NCBI GenBank assembly: GCA_039545295.1
Contig: BCIK01000025.1
Coordinates: 252,080-316,079 of the forward strand
Reading direction: 5' to 3'
From: Udeniomyces pyricola
Taxonomy: Eukaryota; Basidiomycota; Tremellomycetes; Cystofilobasidiales; Mrakiaceae
DNA: 64,000 nt
Shown: piece after piece, positions 23,265 to 35,700 of the stretch
How positions within the stretch are numbered: position 1 is the stretch's first letter
Layout: every line of letters starts with the position of its first letter
Program-made: the position numbers and the translations under genes
The notes under the pieces: model-generated
Databases searched by the model: none
What the model saw: the letters and a program-made list of their open reading frames with translations, nothing else
What the model was told of the DNA's origin: nothing

Positions 23265-26200
23265 TCATGCCGGCACCATCAACCCAACCGTCCTATCCCC
23301 ATCTTCATCCTCTTCCTCTCGATCCTCCCTTTTCTTCTGATCCTTCTGATTGTCCTCTGACCCCCTATGATAGACTTCCTCCTCTCTCTCCCTTGACTCG
23401 ACGACCGACCATCGTTCCCTTTGCTTTCCCTTCCCACCATCATCTCCCCTAGCCTCCCTACTTTGACCTTCCCCTGCGTTGTCTTTTTCTTCTTGACCAA
23501 CTTCCCGTTGTCCACCATCCCCTTCCCTCTGCTGGAACTGAAACGGCTGCTGCTGCTCATGTTGACGTCGATAATACTCTTCCTCTTCCTCTTCTTCCAA
23601 TCCCCCATCAACACCACCTCTTCCTCCTCCACCTCCACCAACAGACGGTCTCAACAACGGCAACGCCGTCATCGGTGATGACGGTGACGTATTCGCCGAC
23701 GACGACTCGGACAATTCCGATCCCAACGAAACCATCGAAGGCGAAATGTATCCCGAAGGCGTCATCCTACCAACCACACTTCCTAATCCTCCGCCTCCGC
23801 CTCCCCGTTTCTCCTTCACACCCCCACTCATGAGGTTCCCATGCGCGTCGTCACTCGAGTCTCTCATCCGGTTGAGGGTCGAAGAGGAAGGGTATTGACT
23901 TGGGTTCTCCGTCGCCTCATCCAGATGAATCGGAAGTCTCTGAGGAGGATAAGTAGACGATGATGATGAAGACGAGGTTCTGGCTAGACCGGGTGCAGTG
24001 GACAATGACAATGACGATGATGAAGAAGAAGAAGCTGCTGCTGCTGCTGCTGATGATGAAAGAGCTCGAGTCATAGCCCTCGGTGCGGTTGGACCCGAAA
24101 CCCGACCGAATTCGAGACCATTCGGGAGTCCCTGACGAGCGCCAGCCGTCGGAGCTCGATGGAGCGGTCGTTGAGCCGTCATCGACTTGTTCGTCGCCGT
24201 CGATGATGAAGCAGAAGCAGCAGAAGGGGTGGAAGAGATGTCAGTCGGGATAGTGGTGATGGGTGTGGAAGATGAATACGGGTCGGACGGCGTCCCTGTC
24301 ATTGTGGTAGGCGATGCCAAAGAAGAAGAAGAGGCAGCGAGGGTGGTGGCATTGGTGGTGGCAGACACAGTTAAAGGAGAAGAAGAAGAAGGGTAGGAGA
24401 TGGATGAAGGAAGACGAGGGTTGGCATATGACGTGCCCGTCTTGATGCGATTGTTGGAAGTCGATTCACTGATGTTGAAACACACGAAAAGGAGGTTTTT
24501 TGGTTTGTTTTAATAGAAAAGAGTCAATACATCAGTTTTTGTGATCATTGTTTCGTCGTCTCCCTGTCCACTCCCTTCCCCCTCCCCTCCCTTTCCAAAG
24601 AATTGACAACGACAACAACAACGAAAGAAACCAAGTAGTCAAGTTTTGACGACCTCACCGAATCTCCGCAATGAGATCCTCGAGCTCGTAGAAACCAAGG
24701 GGACCGAGCTGGACGGATCGAACCATCCACGACGCAAGATCCGTCGGGCCGAGAAAGGCGTGGAGCGTAAGGAAAGGAGAGGCCGTCGAGGGCGTCGCAT
24801 TTAACGGGTCCTCTGTTGATCCCAACGAATAAGACGCAAGGAGGAAGGAAGGAAGGGGGGGGGGCAAAGGACGGCATGATAGGTCAGAAAATGCGGTCGT
24901 CCAGATGCGATGTCTCTCAGCGTTCAATACCGCCAGGAAGAAAATGGTAAAGGGTGGAAGGGGTAAGGGGGTGGGGGTAAGATCAAGAGAAAGGACGTGG
25001 ATACGAACTGAACGAGCTGACAAAACCCATGCGGATCTCTCCTCCTGGGAGCCCAGTGTGAGCGACCGGAAAGTGCTCCTCGATAAGCTCATGTCCGAGC
25101 GATCGGAGTCGGCATAGAAGCGGAACGTCGGCAGGCGAAAGAGAGTAGATCGAAGGCGAGGTCGACGGTGGGAGAGGGATGATGATGGTGAGGTGACCTA
25201 AGTTGAGGGAACGGATGGGAAGACCAAAGGGAAAGGCGAGAAAGCATGGGGTTAGTGAGACATATGCGTCAAAGCAAAGACATGACCGACAAGCTTGGTT
25301 TGTATCGAGTTGAACGATCCGACATGGAGGCAGGCTACCAAGAAAGACTCTTCCGGAAGCAAGCACAATGTAGAGCGGGAGCAAGGGAGCACCGCAGGCT
25401 CGTACGCAGGTCGACCGGCCTCCTATCGAGCACAGGCTAGGCTGGCCATGATGTCCATCACGTCGCCTCAACAACTCTGGACTGAACAACATGATTCCTC
25501 CACGTCACAAGGCACGGGAAACCCTTCACACTCGTCTATATATGCGATGAGGAAATTGGAGTTAGGAAGGGTTTTTGTCGTTTCAACTCTCCTTCTTCCC
25601 TCCTCGCGCTCACACACACACTCTCTGCTGCGCTCACGGTCAACCCTTCCCCCCACCCCCTGTCCGTCGCTGTCTGGATTTGGACGGAACACATGCGCAA
25701 GAAGCACACCGATTCACGATGGATAATTCATCGGAGACTATGCCCTATCCTCATACATGCTCTCAGCTTCTCTCCACCATCTTGATCTTCATCTCACCGC
25801 CGTCCAAGAACCCATGCCCATAACACACACCCCGACAGAGAGAAGCCAAAGCGTCCGTTTCCTCCTTCCAAACCAACCCCCCCCCCCTTTTGTTTCATCC
25901 GCCTGAATCGTCTTCCCTCTCCATTCATTCTGTGAAAGACTGACCTTTGGATGCCAACCGTCTACCCTTTTCCGTCTCTTTGAAAACCCAACACTCTTTG
26001 TCCTCGTAAATCATGCCGGGTCGCTTGAGTCCATCCGGAAGCGTCCTTCGCGAGGTCGACGTCGTAGTTGTCGCCGAAGACGCACGAACGAATCGAGGAG
26101 TTCCCGTTCTACCAGCCGCAGTCGTAGCCGTCGAAGTCGATGCTGCTGAGGGACCAGCAGAGGAAGAAGAAGAGGTGGAAGAGAATAATGGGCCCTTTCC

Positions 26201-26521
26201 TAGACCTTCTTGATCGGACCGAGATTGGCTAGAGTCTTGTTGTGATGAAGCAGGAAAGTACGTCCCGATCCCTCTCCCATCTCCACCACCCCCGTCGGTA
26301 TCATGAGCCGAAGGAGATCGATGGCTGGCATGAGCGAATGTGGCAGCGGTAGGAGTGGTGAGGGGAGAATTGAAGCGGTTAGGGGAGAAGGAAGTGGGAG
26401 GGAAGGAAGGGAGGGGTCCGTCTGGGGGAAGGAACGAGGCGGTCGGGTCATGTGCGCCGGCGCTGGGAGGAGGGGAGAGAGGGTCGGGGCCGTCAGTGGT
26501 GGAAGAGGCGAGGTGTGACAT
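23265..26521 (-). CDS. Unrecognised Ser-rich protein with a conserved-looking central domain
   Basis: I do not recognise this family. The proposed first exon (25945-26521) starts MSHLASSTTDG, is Ser/Pro/Thr-rich and ends with the ordered stretch MIYEDKECWVFKETEKGRRL before a GTCAGT donor. A middle exon ending at 25009 reads LGHLTIIIPLP, ADVPLLCRLRSLGHELIEEH and GLPGGEIRMGFVSSF. It joins in phase through a GTTCGT donor to 24659-24812 (TLHAFLGPTDLASWMV, SVQLGPLGFYELEDLIAEIR), and then through GTGAGG to the last exon 23265-24468, beginning ESTSNNRIKTGTSY. The last exon is poly-Ser, poly-Ala, poly-Gly and poly-Glu and ends in a highly charged Arg/Glu/Asp-rich tail. The three downstream exons fit together well. 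Linkage to the first exon, and any exons between 25200 and 25944, are uncertain. Low-complexity flanks around a compact hydrophobic core suggest an adaptor or regulator, but that is only inference. Confidence 0.55.
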
Positions 26522-26572
26522 GGTGAGTATGGGATGGGAAGAAGGATGAGAGGAGGTCGGGAGGGTTCAGGG

Positions 26573-26598
26573 GCGAGAGGCGAGAGGCGAGAGGCGAG
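26573..26598. repeat. Short tandem repeat, 8-base unit
   Basis: About three copies of GGCGAGAG immediately upstream of the predicted start of the unknown minus-strand gene. Confidence 0.85.
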
Positions 26599-27041
26599 TA
26601 GTCTGGATGGATGGTCAAGATGGGATGGGTCGATGGATGCGGTCAATGCGCGGTCATGATGAGGTTGTTATTATAACAACGCTTAGTTTCATTTAGGAGT
26701 CTCGGCCTCAGCGCGCGCCTCGGCCGTGAAGCAAGTGCCAGTGCCAGTGTGCAAGTGTAAGTGGAGCTCAAGCGCTCATTCATGACTTGTCGATATGCCA
26801 AACATCTTGTCATCACTTAAATTTTTTTTATTAACAACCAGTGTATCTGGACGGCTTTCTTCCGATCCACAGGTTTCCCACTTTGATCTCCAGCTCCTAC
26901 CTTGTTTTATTATATATATATTTCAATTCCTTTTCTCTCAGACGAGACAAGACATCACAAAACAAGCGTAAAAGAAACCCTTCATGCTCAATCAATCAAT
27001 CAATCAAATCTCCAAACCACTAAAAACGATTCTACCAAACT

Positions 27042-27059
27042 CCCCCCCCCCCCCCCCCC
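27042..27059. repeat. Poly-C tract (18 C)
   Basis: An uninterrupted run of 18 C just downstream of the LSC2 stop codon (minus strand: poly-G). Confidence 0.92.
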
Positions 27060-27139
27060 TTCTGCTCTTCTAAAAAGAAAACCAAACTTCAAACCATGAC
27101 ATCTTCCCTTTCTTCTTTTTTTCTTCAATTTTTTTTTCT

Positions 27140-30100
27140 TTAAGCGGCGGCGCAAGCGACAGCCTTCTGAGCGGCCTCATCAAGCCCATCGAATGGGAAG
27201 ATCTTGAGGCCACTCGCCCGAATCATCTCCTTCGCCTCCTTATCGGCCGTTCCCTGAAGTCGGACGATCAAGGGAATCGTGAGCTCGAGCTCCTTGGCGG
27301 CTTTGATGATACCTTCGGCAATGACGTCGCATCGCATGATACCACCGACTAGTGAGAGGGAACGAGAAGAAGAGGGAAGGAAGAGGAAGGAAAGGGAACG
27401 AAAAGGGAGAACAGAATCAAGGAGGACGGGTCAGAAAAAGGGATCAATCTTTTTTCGTTTCAGACAAAAAGAAGGGTTTCGAAAAGAAGAAAAAGAAAAT
27501 AGGGGAAGGAGGGAGGGGGGGGGGGGGGGGGGAAGAGGGAGAATAGATAGTAAAGGGGGATGATTTGAGATGAGACGTACAGATGTTGACGAATATCGAC
27601 TTGACCTTCTTCTCCGAGAGGACAATCTCAAACGCCTTCTTGACGGCCTCAGCCGTCGCACCTCCACCGACGTCCAAGAAGTTGGCGGGATCACCTCCGT
27701 TGAGCTTGAGGACGTCCATCGTCGCCATGGCGAGACCGGCACCGTTGACGAGGCAACCAATGTTGCCGTCGAGCTTGATGAAGTTGAGGCCGCTAAAGAA
27801 AAAGAAGAAGAAAAAGGAAGAAACGTAGGAATCAAGGAAAAGAGAAGGAGAGAAAGGGTATTAGAAACGATAGGTAGCGGGTCGATGACAAGAGCATGTG
27901 AAAAGTCCTAGGCGCGTAGCCATGTTCTCTCCTCGTTCCTCCATGGTCCTCTCCTGAGCCACTCATCTCGCGACTCTCGAAAGCAAAACCAATAAGAGGA
28001 AGAAAAAAAAAACTCACTACTCAGCGGCATCGACCTCTCCCTTATCCTCCTGGCTGATATCCCTCAGGGCAAACACATCCTTCTGCCTGAACTCGGCGTT
28101 GTCGTCGAACCCAAACTTGGCGTCCATGCAGAGGATCGTTCCATCCGCGAGCTCACCCATCGGGTTGATCTCGATCTGGGTGGCGTCCTTCTGCTTGAAG
28201 ATGGTGTAAAGGTTCTGGAAGACCTTAGCGGCTTGTTGACTGAAGAACAAAAAAAAACAGAACAGAAAGGGAGAGAGCCCAGAAACAAGCAAACGGAAAC
28301 AAGGAAAATGACCACGTGGTTAACCTCTCAAAGTCCAACTGACGAACTATGTGTTGGCAATCATTTTCCCCCACCCCCCTCTCTCCCCTTCTTCCCTCCC
28401 ACCCAACACAAAGCGAATGAAGAGGGGAGAGGTTCCAAACACTCACCGAGACGACTCGGACTCGACGCCAATCTTGACGGCAATGTCGTAGGCATCCTTG
28501 TCGTTGAGGCCCTTCTCAAAGTCGATAGGGGTGGTGATGATGGCCGAAGGGTCCGAGTGGGCGACTTCCTCGATGTTCATTCCTCTGTATCGAGTCCAAG
28601 CCAAAAAAAAAAGAGATAATATGATCGCGTCAGTCAAAAGCGTCCCCCTTTCCATGAACCGATAACACGATCTTTCTGGAAGAAAGAAAATCAACGTCCT
28701 TCGCCCTCAGTGTGGACTGACCCCTGAGCGGAAGCAACGAGAACGGGCGACTGAGTCGTACGGTCAGCGAGGACGGCGACGTAGTACTCCTTGACGGGGG
28801 GAGTTCGCTCGGCGAGCATGACGGCGTTGCAGATTCGACCGGCCTCGCCCGTCTGCTTGGTGATGAGCTTCTCGCCGAGCATCTTGGACGCAAACTCCTT
28901 GGCCTGGGCAGGACTGAAAGTGGATTTGGGGGGGGGGAGGGGAGGATGGGCAAAGCGAGAAGGAAGGAAACGGAATCGCATGGATACAAATTAGCCTATC
29001 TCGTCCAAGGTAAGAAGGACGATGAAATGTCGAGGTATGGCCTCCTGATCTCCCACGATTCATCTTGTTGCTCCGCCTTGCCGCTCTCATTGAAATCTCC
29101 TTCAAATCCTGTCAACGAGACTTACGAGTCAGTCATGTGGACACCACCCTGGAAACCGCTGGAGAAGTGACCCTTTCCTCGACCACCAGCAAGGACCTGA
29201 GCCTTGATGACAAGCGAGTTCTGCTTGTCGCCTGAGAAAGATCAAGCATCGAGGCATGAAGATGAGGAGGAGAGGATCATACGGGGAGATGAGGAGGAAA
29301 GGGGGGGGGCAGGGGGCGGAGAGGATGGAGAGGGATGGGATCAGGGCAAAGCGCAAAGGAAGCAAACGTCAGTCCACTGATCGATGCAGGTTCGCGTATG
29401 GCTTGAGGAGCGTGTGAGTTCGGTCGAGCTGCGGGATGGAGACGCTGTCCTTCTGGACAGAGATGTGAGGCGAGGAAGGGATGGTCGACAAGGACGGGAG
29501 CAGAGGACATCGCCTATTGGTTGGGGTTGAGGCAGCAAGCCAAATCATGAAGATGGCCCCCTCTCGCACTTTGCCTTGGTCCCCTTGTCGTGTGGTCTCA
29601 AGCTGCGCGTCATGACGCCGATACCAGCGTATGACTCTGGTCCGACACGCTGAACATGTGTACTCCTCTCTGCCTCTTTCTCACACGTTGATGGAGCGTG
29701 GACGCCTGAGGGCGAGAAAGAGGGGAGGAGAGGAGGGCAGAACAGAGGAAGAACCGTGGTCGTTGGATCTCTGGCTTGACTTCGTTGGGATCGCCCACTG
29801 TGATTGGTGGGAACGGTAGAACCGATGTGATGTGACGTTGAAAGGAAGGCGTGAGGTGTGTCCTCTAATAGCGATGATAGACAAGGGACAGGGATAGAAA
29901 GGGAGAGAGAGGAGGGGAAGGGGGGAGGGGGGAGGGAAGCGACGACGGAGAAGGAGCCGCGCAAGGGCCGGCCGGCTTTACTCGGCGAGAGGGCGAGGAA
30001 CGAGAGAACAAGAGGGGTCCGAGAGGACGCTACACTGTCAAATGAGCCTGGCCTCACCAAAGCTCTTAGCAGCCTCCTCCGCCTCGGCAGGAGTGAAGGC

Positions 30101-30412
30101 GGCGACACTCTTGGGGGTAGCGATTCCAAACTGTATGGGAGTGGGATAGAGAGAGAGGGAGAGAGAGGAAGAGAGGAGGAAAGACGCGAGAACGAGAGGG
30201 GAAGAGAAGAGAGGCAAGGCAAAGGAAATCAGCCAGACGAAAACGAGCCAACGACTGGGGAACGCACGCCTTGATGAGGCATCGGTTGGATAGATGGGCC
30301 GTACCTCGTTGAGGAGCTTCACAGACTGGTACTCGTGGATGGAGAGGGCTCGCTTGGAGGCGACGTTGGACTTGAGGGAGGGGGCGACGGATCGGAGAGT
30401 ACGGGAGAACAT
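27140..30412 (-). CDS. LSC2: Succinyl-CoA ligase beta subunit, mitochondrial
   Basis: A TCA-cycle enzyme of the mitochondrial matrix that couples succinyl-CoA hydrolysis to ADP phosphorylation. The first exon (30305-30412) encodes a typical presequence, [20 protein letters not shown], followed by [14 protein letters not shown], the start of the ATP-grasp domain. Later exons read [91 protein letters not shown] and [16 protein letters not shown], and the protein ends ACAAA. The whole family length is covered with no visible gap. Intron 2 (29232-30057, 826 nt) is far longer than the others. A poly-G run of about 18 lies inside a late intron at 27515-27532. A close paralogue using GTP exists in animals; sequence alone does not fix the nucleotide. 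Confidence 0.95.
27515..27532. repeat. Poly-G tract inside an LSC2 intron
   Basis: About 18 consecutive G on the plus strand (C on the transcribed sense strand), within the intron between the exons ending at VKSIFVNI and starting at GGIMRCDV. Confidence 0.9.
29232..30057 (-). other. Long second intron of LSC2
   Basis: An 826-nt intron with GTGAGG donor and CTCAG acceptor in phase 1 between AAKSFG and DKQNSLV. Family alignment from memory shows no missing residues here, so no exon is hidden. Frames inside it are Ser/Leu- or Arg/Glu-rich and look like noise from purine-rich DNA. Confidence 0.75.
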
Positions 30413-32718
30413 GGCGAGGGAGATGGGTGGAGGGATGGGTGGGTGGGTGAGTGGGATAATGCTATGTATGCGGATTGGATTGGATTGGCTTGATGGTTTC
30501 GAGGGCTGATCGATCGATGGGTTGGGATGGGATGAGTGAGGTGGCCACACGCGCGCGCTCTCTCTCTCTCTCGCTTGGAGCTCTCTCTCTGTTGGAGCGT
30601 GGGCGTCTCCACCCCTTGAAAGGACTGGCGAGCGAAAGTGGGAACAAGACTCCATCGACCAGCACGACGACTCCAGAGTCTTCCTTCCTCCACGGGCTCG
30701 CCTTGTCTCTCGCCTCTCCGCCGGTTGGCTTCATTGCCATCCGACGGGTTGAATGGTCCGCAGACCTTAAGCAGTTCTTCTCCTTTTGGGGGCAGACCTG
30801 CCGAACCCCTTGAGTCCAAAGCGGCCTTTGCTCAACGCCGAGTCCCCCTCAACCAGGGACAAGGTGAAGAAAAAAGTCATCCCCGTGGCCGTGATGGAAT
30901 TAGGGCGCTGTCGACATTCCTCCTCTTTTCCTTTCTCTCCTTCCAGTCCTCTTTCCCTCTATCTGTCTCTCTCTCTCTTTCACACACACACACACATCTC
31001 AAAACCCCATCGGCACTCCCCTTTCCGCATCTGTGTCCCTATCAACAGCCGCCTTCCATCCTCGCTTCAATCCTTCCAACGTCCAGGTTAGTATGCAAGC
31101 CCCTCTTTTCTTCATTCTACACCATCTATCCACCCCTCCCCCCCCCTTCTCCATACATACATGATGAGTTCACAATAATTGTGGGAATCTCTCCGTTAAC
31201 CTTCCATGACGGACAACGACAGTACATTTAACCTCTGATTCACCAAACCCCATTCACCTGTATCCCTCCTATATGCATCATTTCACGCAATCAAGAGACT
31301 GACTGTAGCTTCTTTTTCCTTGCTCGGTTCAGCCCTCGCCCTATCTGGTTTGCCCACCGACTCGTCCGCTATCCCATTGTCTATCAAGGTTAGTCATCCC
31401 CTTCTCTTTCCCTCCCCCTTCACTCTAGCCCAATTCAACCTATAGGATGACACTTTACCATGCACCTCGCTAAGTCCTGCGGCAACACGCTCTTTCTCTC
31501 CTTCAAGTCTCTTTCGAGAAGCTTGGGGGGCGAAAAGGAGTCTCTGTGGCCATACGGAGATGCGGATTATGTTCTCCCAAAAGAATGTTCTGATCCCTAC
31601 TACCCCTTTTCGACTCTCCCTTTCGCAATACCTCCCCCTCTCCCCCCCCCCTTCCTGTCCGCCTGTTTCCTGTCGGCTCTCATGGACTGTTCGAACTAGT
31701 CAACTGACTTTTTTTTCTTCTCCGCCCTTGTGTCTCCTGACTAACTCAAGGGATCACCCAAGAGACTTTTTTTTACACCTAATCATCTGTACGTGTGTTG
31801 ATGTATTCCGTCTTTTTTCCATTTTTTTTCTCATATCAACCCCCCCCCCTCCCCTCCTTTCCCCCTTGGTCTTAGCCTCTTCAGCCTTCTTTTCCTTTGA
31901 ACATGCCATGATATCTTCGCGATCCAAATTCCGTTCCTTGTTCTTTTTGGTCCAGCAAAAAAAAAACGAGACATTCTGTGCCGGCAAAAGAGAGAAACCC
32001 AATCGCGTTCCAACCTATTGCGTCGTCGCACAGTAAAAGCAAGCAACCAAGCCATGAGGCGTTGAAAATCATGCAATGAGATAGACATCTTGCGGCCTCG
32101 GCCTCGGAACGTCAACCGACCATGAACACAACACAGTACAATCCAACATCCTCCCTTCCCCCCCTCCCTCCCCTTCCCCCTCTCTCCTTTCACTGTTCAA
32201 AACCTCGAAATGCGTTCCTCTTCGACCCGCATCCATCCGCCTTTGAAAACTTCCATAAACTCCATGGGTAATGATATATATATATATGTATATAGAAAAA
32301 ACGAATGGAACGTGATTGTTCGATGATCTTGAAACGGACGACGTTTTCCAAGAAGAAACCAGAAAGAAAAAAGAAAAAGATAGAAGACCAAGAGCATGAA
32401 AGGAAACGGAACGAAACCAGAAGAAGAAGAAAAAAAAAACAAGAAGAAGGTAAGAGAAAAAAAAAATTGAAAAAAAGATGAAGAAAAAAAAAAAAAAAGA
32501 AGATGAAGATGAATCCTCGGCGCGCTTGGACGAACGGACCGAACCGAACTGGACCCGACTGAGCGACTCCTAAAAGGGTTTGTTCATTCATTCAGCACTT
32601 GATATAACTAATCAACCAACCAACCAACCAACGCCTAGATTCTCTACTCCTTTCCCCCCCCCCCCCTTCCCCCTTTCCCCTCCCGCTTCTCCTCCCTTCT
32701 CAAGTCACACTCATTCAA
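30413..32718. other. 2.3-kb region with no supported gene
   Basis: Between the LSC2 start and the CAS1 stop. The most gene-like piece is a plus-strand segment about 31307-31388. It ends in a GTTAGT donor and reads SLLGSALALSGL, like a signal peptide, and could splice at 31445 to a frame starting DDTLPCTSLSPAA. No start codon, family or clear end could be assigned, so no gene is called. A CT run (30560-30572, 30970-30978), a CA run and C runs (31138-31147, 31641-31651, 31842-31850) are present, and A-rich stretches on the plus strand near 32340-32500 form the CAS1 3' flank. Confidence 0.5.
32614..32634. repeat. CCAA tetranucleotide repeat
   Basis: Five tandem CCAA units in the 3' flank of CAS1, followed by a 13-base C run at about 32654-32666. 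Confidence 0.85.
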
Positions 32719-35700
32719 TCAACCCATCAACCCCCCAACCAAATTCAAAACCCAACACACCCCGACCATCACCCCCAACCGGACACCCATATGATCCCTC
32801 CCGACCGTCATCACATACGAAACCATCCCTCCCCCTGAATAAGAAGAAGAAGAAGAAGCAGCGCCGTCGACGGGAGTAGTAGTAGTAGTAGCAGTATGAG
32901 AGGATGACGGAGGGGAGGACGTGAAGTGCATCCATTCGGGCCAGGAAGATGGACGACGGGGAAGAGATGGATGGGTTGGAACGGTAGACGACGTCGTCGT
33001 CGTGGTTGATGAGGAAGGAACGGTGCTGGTGTTCGTCAGTGTGGACGTGTTGGAAGAAGAATGGTTGGGCGGAGGAGGTGTTGAAGAAGAAGAAGAGAGA
33101 GGAAGCGACGGAGAAGGAGACGATGAAGTGGATTGATCGTTGATAGGATTGTTGTTGATAGGGGTATTGTTCATAGCGAGAAGAGGAACCGCTTCTTCTT
33201 CTTCTCCACCACCTCTCTTGGATCCTCCTCTGTACTTATCGTCATCCCTTCCTCCACTATCACCTGTCGTTCCCGCAGCGATCCCATTACCCGCCGCCGC
33301 CGTCGTCGTCGTGGTAGTGACGGGCAAGGGCAAACCACCTCTCGGCTTCTTTGGTCTCCCCACCAACACATCCGTCAACACCCCCGTCACATGAGACACC
33401 TTCTGACTCACAAACAAAAACACCACCGTCGTCACAATCGCATTCACCCATCTCCAACCCATACCCAACCCNCCCAACCCCNAACCTCCCCCTCCGTCTC
33501 CAGGAACGATGACCAAGATCCCTTTGGTATCTGCCGCCAACCAAAGGTGGAACTGCAAGATGAACGTCTCCAACGAAATCCTTCCGATCCAACAAAACAA
33601 CCCCGACGAGACACTCCTCAAGAACGGCGTCGCGTTCCTTAGGGCGACGAACCCAAGGATTGGGATAGCCGACGCGATGGGATGGTACGCATTGTACGTG
33701 AACTTGGAAGGTTGGGTCAATTCGAAATGGAAGAACCAGATCAGCGCCAGCGACGCCAAGACGAGGGATCCTCGGAGAACAACGGGGAAATGGACGTGGG
33801 TCGAGAGACGAGGGGAGGATTGGAAGAGGATGTAGAGGTAAGCGGTGAACATGCCGAGGAAAGGAGCGTAGATGTCGAGGTTGACGCGGAAGGACCATTC
33901 TTTGGCGGACTTGAGGGAGTCGATAGAGCGATCATCGGGAAAAAGAGTGGAGAGTTTGAGCAAGCGAGAGTGTCAGAGGGTGGGGGGGGGGGGGGGAGAG
34001 AGCAAGGATAGGGGTAAGCATGGTCGAAGCCAAGATGCCATGTCAGTACCACCCACCAAAGCATACTGATGAAAGAAGCAAAGAAGAGAAAAGAAAAGAA
34101 AAGGAAAGAAGCCTTACCCAGTTAACGAACGCAACGGCCTTGAGGAAGTTAAAGATCGATTGCAAGATCCATTCGGTCTTCATGAACCAAACGACCAAGA
34201 GCATCGACAACAGAAGCTTGACGGTGAGGAAGTAATGGTTCTTGTTGAACTGATGGCCGACCAACATGGTTGCGTAGATGATGAGGTACCAGAAAGAGAC
34301 CAAAGGCTAGTTTTTGGAGCATGGGCAAGCGAAAAAGTGTAGAGGAGGTTTTATTGGGGGGAGGAGGGGGGGAAGGATAGGAAGGAGGTTGGATGGATGT
34401 TACTATGCCGATCAATTGGTAGACGAATTCGAATGACAACGTTGGAACGCTCTCCCTCTCTCCCTCTCTCCCTCTCTCCCTCTCTCCCTCTCTCTCTCTT
34501 CTCTACTTACGGAGAAATAGTAGGAAATATAATCCGTCTCCATCGTGTAGGCCAACACAATCGGGAGGAGGTTCAATCGAACCATGACCATGGCAATCCG
34601 ATCCATGCCAAAGTCGTTCTTCTTGTAGTAATACGTGAAATGACCGTCTGACAAGGGTTGAACACCCAAAAAAAAAAAATCATGCAGGACAGAGAGAGAG
34701 AAGATGCGTCGGCATTCGATCAGTCGGATGAACTTGTGACACTCTCCCTCTTTCTTGTGGTTGAATCGAAAGGATAGAGACACAAGAAGTGAGAGAGAAG
34801 ACAGGGAGAAAGAAGAAATCGAGCTTACAGCCTGTCATGAAGAGGTAAGCGGCGACGAGAACTCGAATTGGGTTGTAGATGCCGGAGATTTTGGAGGCGC
34901 CAAGATAATGATAGATGAGAATGGCGACTAAGTGTTCAAACCCCCCAGTCAAATAAGAAGCAACCATCCAAAGAAAAGAAGAGGAAAAAGAAAAGGGTGA
35001 GGATACATTGTTTCAGCCTCATCTTTCCATGGCCCGAGCGAGTACTCTCGATCCCCGCACCCCCCCCCCCCTCCCCACACCACCCACACACAAAAAAAAA
35101 CCCAGAAAACGCCCAAGATCCGAAACTCTCGATACTGACTTTGCATCCAACCCTTCCATTCATCCGTCTGGTCCCGATTCAAGAACCCTAAGTCTTTCCC
35201 GCCTTCGCTGCGCTTGCACGTCGCGAGGCCGACGGCGAGCGACGCCAAGCACGCGAGGCCAAACGTCCAAGGGTCGTACGATTTGTTCTCCTTGAGCCAG
35301 AGCGGCGTTCGATCAGCAAGGAATGTGAGCAAGATCGAAAAGGAGAAGATGGCGAGGGTTTGGAAATGTGGCGAGGAGGAAGAAGGGAAGAGCGGGACGA
35401 GGTTCGGGATGGATTCTGAAAGGAAAAGAGGTGAAAGGAATGGGGTGTGATTAGGTATGACGATTCAGAATGAAAAGGGGACTTGGATTCCTCTAACATG
35501 CTTACTCATACCCTGACATAGTATTGCCAAAAATAAAAAATAAGAAATGATTCTCACCGATCTGTTTCGCAAAGAACCATCCGAGCGGCAACCATCCGAC
35601 AACGAGCAGCAAAACAAGGCCCTGGACGAGCGAAACGTGAGGGTATCGCTTGCAACACGTCTTGTCCATCGGGAACGCCTTGGGCATAGCATCGTTGCAC

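Larger units (their letters stand above)
26522..27139. other. Intergenic region upstream of unknown gene, downstream of LSC2
   Basis: Both neighbours are on the minus strand. The region holds three tandem copies of an 8-base unit GGCGAGAG (26573-26598), an ATCA repeat (26990-27007) and an 18-base C run (27042-27059). No gene is seen. Confidence 0.65.

Noticed and set aside
29545..30222. 225-codon minus-strand frame inside the LSC2 long intron
   Set aside because: Ser/Pro/Leu-rich and lying on the same strand across a phase-consistent intron; LSC2 needs no extra residues here.
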